Assembly: GCF_001659605.2 (NCBI RefSeq)
Contig: NC_035168.2
Span: 14,414,862 to 14,478,861 of the forward strand
Direction: 5' to 3'
DNA: 64,000 bases
DNA from: Manihot esculenta
Lineage: Eukaryota > Streptophyta > Magnoliopsida > Malpighiales > Euphorbiaceae
The notes under the pieces were generated by a model. That model saw only the letters and a list, made by a program, of their open reading frames with translations, did no database searches and was not told where the DNA came from. Shown here one piece after another: positions 57,312-64,000 of this stretch (positions are counted from its first letter, which is position 1; each line of letters starts with the position of its first letter). Made by a program: the position numbers and the translations under genes.

Positions 57312-59615
57312 TGTAATACCCGGCTAGACTCCGGTATTAGAATTCCTACCGTCCGATGGAATCTCGGATGTCGGAAGCCTCTAGTAGGGTAGAATCATGT
57401 TTTCATAAAATGTTTTAAGGTATTTCATGGTTTTAAGAAAAATGGAAATGAGTTTTTGCATAAAAACAACCTTGGAGGAAAACTCAGGTTCGGCCGCCGA
57501 ACCTCAAGTTCGGCCGCCGAACATGCATGCCTTCGGGAGCGCCTTTAGGCCCCCGAAAGCATAAGTGAGGAAGTCCAGGTTCGGCCGCCGAACCTCAAGT
57601 TCGGCCGCCGAACATGGCATGCATGCGGAGGCACTTTCGGCCCCCGAACGTGGCCTGGCCAGCCACTATAAAAGGGTCCCTTAGCCAAAAACGGGCGAGC
57701 TTTTCCCCATTTTCGGCCAAGGTGAGCTTTCTGCCGCCCCTCACCGATCTTTGATGTTTTTCCTCTAGATCTTTCAAGTTTTTCATTTGTTTTAACTTCG
57801 TTTTGAAGATTTGAGCTTTGGAGCAAAGTTTTGGAGCTTTGAGGTTCAAGAACTCAAATCTCTCCCAACTCCAAGTTTGGTCGCCTCTACTCTCGATCTT
57901 CAAGAGGTAAGAGTCGATCTCTAGCTTATAGTATGTTTTAAGTAAGATTTATGAAGTTCATGGGGATAGAATGCATGTTTAGGTCATAGATGTGTTTATG
58001 GGTATAAATGTATGTTCTTGAACAATGTGGCTTGTAATGTGTGTTTGATGTGTTGTAGTTGGGGTTTAAGGTAGTTTGAGACCCCTAGGAGCTTGAATGC
58101 ATGTTTTGGTTGAGCTAAATGCATGTTGGTTTGAGTTTGGAGGCATTTGTGCATGTTTGAACCGAGTTTCTGCCCTTTGGGAGAAACCAGGTTCGGCAGC
58201 CGAAGGGACTTTCGGCCGCCGAACCCTCTTGTGGAGGCAACCTTCGGCTGCCGAAGCTTGCCCCCGAAAGGAGACTTTTGTCTCTGTTTGGGACTTTCGG
58301 CCGCCGAAGGTGCCGCCGAACATGCATGAGTTTCGCCTCTGTCTGGGAGTTTCGGCCGCCGAAGGTGCCGCCGAACCTGCCTGACTTTCGGCTCTGGAGG
58401 GACTTTCGGCCGCCGAACCTGCCGCTGAAAGTGCCCTATTCAGTCATTTCTTGCATGTTTTTCTATGATTATTCCATGATGTTTTAGGGGGTTTTTGGGG
58501 AATAGTTTAGGGTTATGTTCAAGTATATTTGGTCCCTCATTTGAGTCCACCTGTGTAGGTTCGGACCCGAGGAACCGAGGACCCCCACAGTGAGTCTGTT
58601 GCCCCAGTGTCTGGTCAGAGCTATCCAGAGGTGAGTAGAATAAACCTTTACGTTTAAAGTAAATAAATTTCAAAGTTTTGAGCATTGTTCATGCATCATG
58701 AATGCCATGTGATGAATTAGGTTGCTTGCATTAGAATTCACGAATATGTCGCATTGCACATTTTGATGTTGATGTGGATGAATGTTGAATGATCCATAGC
58801 CCTCGATCTATGATATGACGATATGATATGTACGGTACGGAAAGTAAGACCAGTGGGACCCATTCTACGTTCGCTGGCACTATGTAAGGGAAAGATCAGG
58901 ACCCATTCTACGTTCTGGCACAGTTGGACCATGTTATGTTATGATATGTAAGGGAAAGACCAGGACCCATTCTACGTTCTGGCACAGTTGGACCATGTAG
59001 AGGGCTATTGGTGACAAGTTCATCCTTGATGTGATTAGCTGTGATGTGATGCATTTCATGTTATCATATGTTTTAAGTGTTTTATTATTCTGCTCACTGG
59101 ACTCTAGTAGCTCACCCCTCTCCCAATTTCCCCAGGATTGCAGGTACAGGGTAGACCAGGAGGTTTACAAGAGTAATGAAGTCACGTGTATGTAATAGTT
59201 AGTGTGGACATGATAGATGTATTAATGTTATGTAAAAGTACAGTTTCAGTCATGTAATGATATTGAGGATTAGATATTGTGCTTGACATTGTGTATGAGG
59301 TATCCCTTTTATTACATGATCAAAATGTTTTATTATGTTCATGAAAGCCAACTCATCTTATGATGTATCGCCCATTGGGGCATTGATGAGATCCCACAGA
59401 GGGATCATGATTATGATTATGGCTATGTGCAGTGCATGTTCAGGTTGAGTTGGATGTATGAAAGAAAAGTTTTAAATTTTTTTTTATGTATGTTGTGATC
59501 ATGTATGGGATTAAACAGGTTTTCAGGTTGCAAGTCAGGCTTGCTACGGGTCTTGGCGGCCTTAAGCCGACCCGGATCCTAGCGCCGGTAGCGGTCCGAT
59601 TTTCGGGTCGTTACA
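57312..59615 (+). mobile_element. Element J: solo chromovirus LTR inside the D 5' LTR
   Basis: 2304 bp, TGTAATACCCGG to GGGTCGTTACA, flanked by CCAAA/CCAAC. TATA box at 57667-57675, palindrome clusters at about 57488-57655 and 58190-58435, and a three-unit hairpin array at about 58838-59008. An identical insertion point is seen in the D 3' LTR (J'). Confidence 0.93.
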
Positions 59616-61242
59616 CCAACTGTGCCAGAACGTAGAATGGGTCCTGGTCTTTCCCTTACATAGTGCCAGCGAACGTAGAATGGGTCCCACTGGTCTTACA
59701 TTCCGTACCATACATATCACATCGTCATATCATAGGTCGAGGGCTATGGATCATCCAACATTCATCCACATCAACATTTAAAATATGCAATGCAACATAT
59801 TGGTGAATTCTAATGCAAGCAACCTAATTCATCACATGGCATTCATGATGCATGATCATGCTCAATCCTTGCAATTGATTTGCTTAAAAACATAAAGGGT
59901 TATTCCACTCACCTCTGGATAGCTCTGACCAGACACTGGGGCAACAGACTCACTGCTGGGGTCCTCGGTTCCTCAGGTCCGAACCTACACAGGTGGACTC
60001 AAATGAGGGACCAAACATACATGAACAAAACTCTAAACTATTCCCCAAAAACCCCCTAAAATATCATGGAATAATCATAGAAAAACATGCAAGAAAGGGC
60101 TGGACAGGGCACTTTCGGCGGCAGGTTCGGCGGCCGAAACTCCCTCCAGAGCCGAAAGTTAGGCAGGTTCGGCAGCACCTTCGGCGGCCGAAACTCCCAG
60201 ACAGAGGCGAAACTCATGCATGTTCGGCGGCACTTTCGGCGGCCGAAACTCCCAGACAGAGACGAAAGTCTCCTTTCGGAGCAAGCTTCGGCAGCCGAAG
60301 GCTGCCTCCACAAGCACGTTCGGCGGCCGAAAGTTCCTTCGGCTGCCGAACCTGGTTTCTCCCAGAATGGCAGAAACTCAGCTCCCTTATGCATTTATGC
60401 CTCCACTCTCATCCAAACATGCATAAACCTATTCTACAATACTCATACATAAGCATACAAGTTCCTAGGGGCATCAACTAACTAAAACCCCATCTAAAAC
60501 ACATCAAACATACATTTGCTAGCCACATTGTTCAAAATCACATCAAAAACCCATAAGCTCAACATAAGCTACACATGCATTTTCTACCCCATGAACTTGC
60601 ATAAAACTTGCTTAAAACATAAAGTAAGCTAGAGATCGACTCTTACCTCTTGAAGATCGAGGGTAGAGGCGATCTAACTTGGAGTTGGAAGCGATTTGAG
60701 TTCTTGAACCTCAAAGCTCCAAAACTTGCTCAAAACTCGGAAATCTTCAAAACAAGATGAAAACTAGTGAAAAACTCGAAAGATCTGAAGGAAAAGACTC
60801 AAGATCGGTGAGGGGTGGCGGAAAACTCACCTTGGCCAGAAATGGGGAAAAAGCTCGCCCGTTTTCGGCTAAGGGACCCTTTTATAGTGGCTGGCCAGGC
60901 CACGTTCAGGGGCCGAACGTGCCTCCGCATGCATGCCATGTTCGACGGCCGAACTTGAGGTTCGGCGGCCGAACCTGGACTTTCCCCACTTATGCTTTCG
61001 GGGGCCTAAAGGCGCTCCCGAAGGCATGCATGTTCGGCGGCCGAACTTGAGGTTCGGCGGCCAAACCTGAGTTTTCCTTCAAGGTTGTTTTTATGCAAAA
61101 ACTCATTTCTATTCTACTTAAAACCATGGAATACCTTAAAACATTTTATGAAAACATGATTCTACCCTACTAGAGGCTTCCGACATCCGAGATTCCACCG
61201 GACGGTAGGAATTCCGATACCGGAGTCTAGCCGGGTATTACA
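59616..61242 (-). repeat. Element D 5' LTR, outer part
   Basis: It continues the D LTR after J up to GGGTATTACA at 61242. The minus-strand TATA box is at 60878-60886. The next bases, TAGGG, belong to the C LTR, at the point matching 33046-33050, so D sits in the 5' LTR of C. Confidence 0.93.
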
Positions 61243-61717
61243 TAGGGTTTTTACAATGGGCTCTGTAAAACTTAGAAAAAGCTTTTTCCTAGAAGAGAGT
61301 ATTTCTCCTTTTATAGGTTTCCTTTTGTCGGCAAGTGACGTGCCAATAGAACGAATATCAGTAGACCATCTGTCCCTGCCACGCTGATACGGACGTACGA
61401 GGGAATCAAATCTCTGCTCCATGCGTAACGGCCTCTGATTCTCTCAGGGCGCGGGTAAACGGGTCTGCAAGATGGATGGACGGATCCTCTTTCGGGTTCT
61501 GGACTGGACCGGTAAGTAGGGACAAAGCAGGGCCTGAATGAATCGGCCCAAGGTTCAGGGAAGATGAGGCCGGCCTGGTGGAGGGAGCCAGATAACCCGG
61601 TCATGAGGCTTAATGGACTGGACCCAGTGAGCGTGAATGGCTTGAGGATCTCTAAGCAATGGGCTATCTTCATGAGCCTGGCCCTAGACGGGGATGAGGT
61701 GAACTCAGAGGTCATCA
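61243..61717 (-). repeat. Element C 5' LTR, outer part
   Basis: 475 bp matching 33046-33521. It is followed by AGTAT (61718-61722), the duplication of C. The 23 inner bases and the leader of C are missing. Confidence 0.93.
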
Positions 61718-61722
61718 AGTAT

Positions 61723-62360
61723 ATTTATTACTCTTTTTAATTCATGTGTGAAAATCATAAGGGCAAGATAAAAAGGACAAGGGGAGCTTTCATTCGAGTT
61801 TAAAAAATAGACTATTAGTTATGTGATAAAAGAAATATAAACTCTGGATGTATCTAATAATTCATTTCAGTAATATTGTTAAGAATGATTACAGAAGAAA
61901 AAAAGTAAAATGAAGTTGATTCTCATATTGATTCGATCTGAAAAGTGATAACGATAAAAGTTATCTGTATATATGCTTCTTGATTAATAACCATACAAGA
62001 TTATCTTTAAGAAGTAAGATGTGATGACATAAATAACTTTTTTATAATTAAACTTTGACATGTATCTCCTTTAAAATTTGGGAGATGGTACTTTACTCTT
62101 TTAATGAGTTTGTATAATGTAAATTCAAATTAATCAAATTAGTAAACTTTATTTCTTAAAATTCATGAAATATTCATATTTTATAAATGAGTTGTTAGGT
62201 TTGTCCTTAATATTAACTTGTTTGCTTGAGTATGCAAGTTTGTTAGAGGCAGTTGAAGTTATAGCTTTGGAAGTTCAAGTTTTTTTTAAAATGTATATAT
62301 TTTTACTTTTTTTAGTAGATATTTGGATACTATTACTTTGATTTTAAAGTAGAAGTAAGT
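61723..62360. other. AT-rich flank right of element C
   Basis: No supported gene or transposon ends. Before C inserted it was adjacent to 33017, so it may be distal upstream DNA of the RGLG gene. Confidence 0.5.
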
Positions 62361-62373
62361 AAAATAGCTATAG

Positions 62374-63254
62374 AGAAAGAGAGAGAAAGATAAAGCAAAA
62401 GAGCGGGGAAAAAGAAGAGGAACCGGTTAAAAGTTTTGTTCGAGGGTTCTCGAATTTGGTTTCATCATTTCTCTAGTCATTTTGTTGCATTTTCCGGTTT
62501 GAGTTCCTTTCCCCTGTTGTGTTTTGTTTTGTTTTCTTCTATTTTTCACCTTCGTCCTTTGGTTCCCCACGCCATGGGTGGATATGTACGTGTTTTTCTT
62601 TTGTTGTCTTTTACTTATTTGTTTTTCAAATCTTCGATGATTAATTTAGGAGTTTTATTTAGATCTGGGTGTTTTGAGGAGTGGCTCTATTTTTTATCTC
62701 CAGGGCAGGATATTGACTATGTGATGCCGGTAACTCGAGACCGCACAACTACGTTCGGTGACCACCACTCCCGCAGGCTAGTGTAATATCGTGAGCTCTG
62801 CTTTGTCTACTTTTCTGAGTGTGGTGTCCATTCGGAGTTGCTTTGGTCGCTTTGTCTGGGTCTCTTTGTTTCTTCGATTTTGTATGTTGCTTGCATGTCG
62901 ATTCTGACAGTTTTCTTCTTATTTATTTCTGGTGTGTTTTGCGTTATCTGTTGGATGTTGTAGTAGTCATCGAAGCTTTGTGCTTGATGCGATGACTCGA
63001 TGATTGGGTAACAGTGGGGTGGTGTTGGGTCAGTGATGGTCAAGTATGTGGGTCAGTGATGGTTGTATTTGTTGCATGGAGTTAGTTTATTTATTTCTGG
63101 TTGGATTTTCTTTGATTTAATTTGATCGTTTTGTTTCTGTTGTGGTTTGATTTTCTTTTTTGGGCCTTTTGGCATGACATATATAATCCCCATTATTTTA
63201 GCCCACTAAGCCTTGGAAATGCAAGTTTGATTGCTTGGTAAAAAAAAATAAAAT
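62374..63254 (+). mobile_element. Poly(A)-tailed retroposon of unknown origin
   Basis: AAAATAGCTATAG occurs at 62361-62373 and 63255-63267. The DNA between ends in an A-rich tail (about 63239-63254). Long duplications, an A tail and an AAAA-starting target are marks of LINE-type reverse transcription. The 881-bp body shows no reverse transcriptase and no gene I recognise. It may be a truncated LINE 5' part, a non-autonomous retroposon or a processed non-coding transcript. Confidence 0.7.
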
Positions 63255-63267
63255 AAAATAGCTATAG

Positions 63268-64000
63268 GATAAATTTGATTTGGTACTGCTTAAATGATAA
63301 ATTTGACATTTAAAAATTATGCTGTCCTAAGTACTATGGTCAGACTTATTTATTTTTTAAGAAATAAATCTAATTAAATCTTTATATTTTTATTGAGGAG
63401 AAATTAAATTAAATTAAAATTTTTTAATCACTTAAGTCTTATATTTTTACTAAATACTAAATAAGTTAAGGCTTAATATAATATTATTTTTAATAATATA
63501 ATATTATTTTTTATAATTTAAAATATTAAAAATTTAATATTTTAATTAATATAAAAATTTTAAAAAATTCGTAGAGATAGTAAATAATTTAAAATTACAA
63601 AAACAAAATTTTATTATAAAAAATGAAATTTTATTATAAAAATAATATTTTGTTATTAAAAAATTAACATTATATTAGGTCGGTATTTATTTAGTGATGT
63701 AGTTGAAAATGAGTTGAAAATTATCTATCACTCTGCAAAAGAGAGAAAGTGAGGTGGTATGCGCCTATAGGCAGCCATTTCGATACTCAAGTTAATAAGT
63801 TATCAAAGAGAGCATGTAAAAATCTATATCTTGAACTTTGTGTGTGCTTTGCTTTTATATTGTAAAAATATAAGGTTGGTTGGTGATTTATCTAGAAATT
63901 CGACTAGTATCAGCTAATAGATAAGAAATTCCGTAATTGTAGGTGTAATGGGGATCTGTTGTATAATATCCTTTAAAAGTAACTAGATATCATTTGAGGC
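63268..64000. other. AT-rich flank, no gene seen
   Basis: Low-complexity AT-rich sequence with a short degenerate repeat (TTTTATTATAAAAA near 63608-63655). No ORF of note. Confidence 0.5.

Larger units (their letters stand above)
33023..61717 (-). mobile_element. Element C: Tat-lineage Ty3/gypsy retrotransposon with nested insertions
   Basis: C is flanked by AGTAT at 33018-33022 and 61718-61722. Its minus-strand LTRs begin TGATGACCTC and end GATCATCA. The order in its own direction is 5' LTR (interrupted by D), deleted leader, gag, protease, reverse transcriptase, RNase H, second (archaeal-type) RNase H, integrase, 117-bp tandem repeats, an antisense extra ORF, PPT and 3' LTR. The dual RNase H and the extra ORF between pol and the 3' LTR are hallmarks of the plant Tat lineage. 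Insertions inside it are F (39446-41936) and D (47441-61242). A deletion at about 47440 removed the gag start. Confidence 0.9.

Noticed and set aside
62436..62786. 116-aa ORF in the right flank
   Set aside because: It lies inside the poly(A) retroposon, has no recognisable domain and a hydrophobic composition expected of T-rich DNA.
1..64000. Naming the species from the repeats (for example a Euphorbiaceae genome)
   Set aside because: The impression rests on memory of similar LTR ends and cannot be supported without a database search.

Overview
The window reads as nuclear DNA of a flowering plant, most likely a woody eudicot. The evidence is spliced genes with GT-AG introns, plant-specific protein families (GH17 plus X8 glucanase, RGLG-type E3 ligase) and very dense LTR retrotransposons. 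I cannot fix the species from sequence alone. About 75-80% of the window is nested retrotransposon and only about 11 kb (roughly 22.3-33.0 kb) is a low-copy gene island.

Left nest (1-21.4 kb). A decayed Ty1/copia element on the minus strand is the base. Into it went two Ty3/gypsy chromovirus (Tekay/Del-like) LTRs. The first, H, was itself hit by element A, whose pol end and 3' LTR open the window. The second, solo LTR E, is split by a complete chromovirus B (5774-17732), whose 3' LTR is split by solo LTR I. Exact 5-bp target-site duplications (TSDs) support this order: GTACT for E, TCTGG for B and ATATA for I.

Gene island (22.3-33.0 kb). A GPI-anchored beta-1,3-glucanase gene (+) faces, tail to tail, a two-exon gene for a 76-residue secreted cysteine-rich peptide (-). 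A ten-exon gene for an RGLG-type RING E3 ligase (-, 413 aa) follows. All three reading frames are intact across their inferred splice junctions.

Right nest (33.0-61.7 kb). A Tat-lineage Ty3/gypsy element C lies on the minus strand between AGTAT duplications. It has short 0.5-kb LTRs, a dual RNase H, and a large antisense extra ORF between pol and the 3' LTR. C contains solo LTR F (TSD CCGGT) and, in its 5' LTR, chromovirus D. D contains solo LTR G in pol (TSD AAAGA) and solo LTR J in its LTR. A deletion removed the start of C gag and the outer part of D's 3' LTR.

Right flank (61.7-64 kb). This is AT-rich DNA with an 0.88-kb poly(A)-tailed retroposon between 13-bp duplications.

All transposon polyproteins seen are broken by nonsense codons or frameshifts. 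The most interesting signals are in DNA or RNA structure: clusters of a TTCGG-N3-CCGAA palindrome at two fixed places in every chromovirus LTR; hairpin-forming tandem arrays at one fixed LTR position; stem-loops just before the polypurine tracts of both retrotransposon lineages; conserved splice-like sites suggesting a spliced gag leader; and the same nested LTR at the same site in both LTRs of element D.
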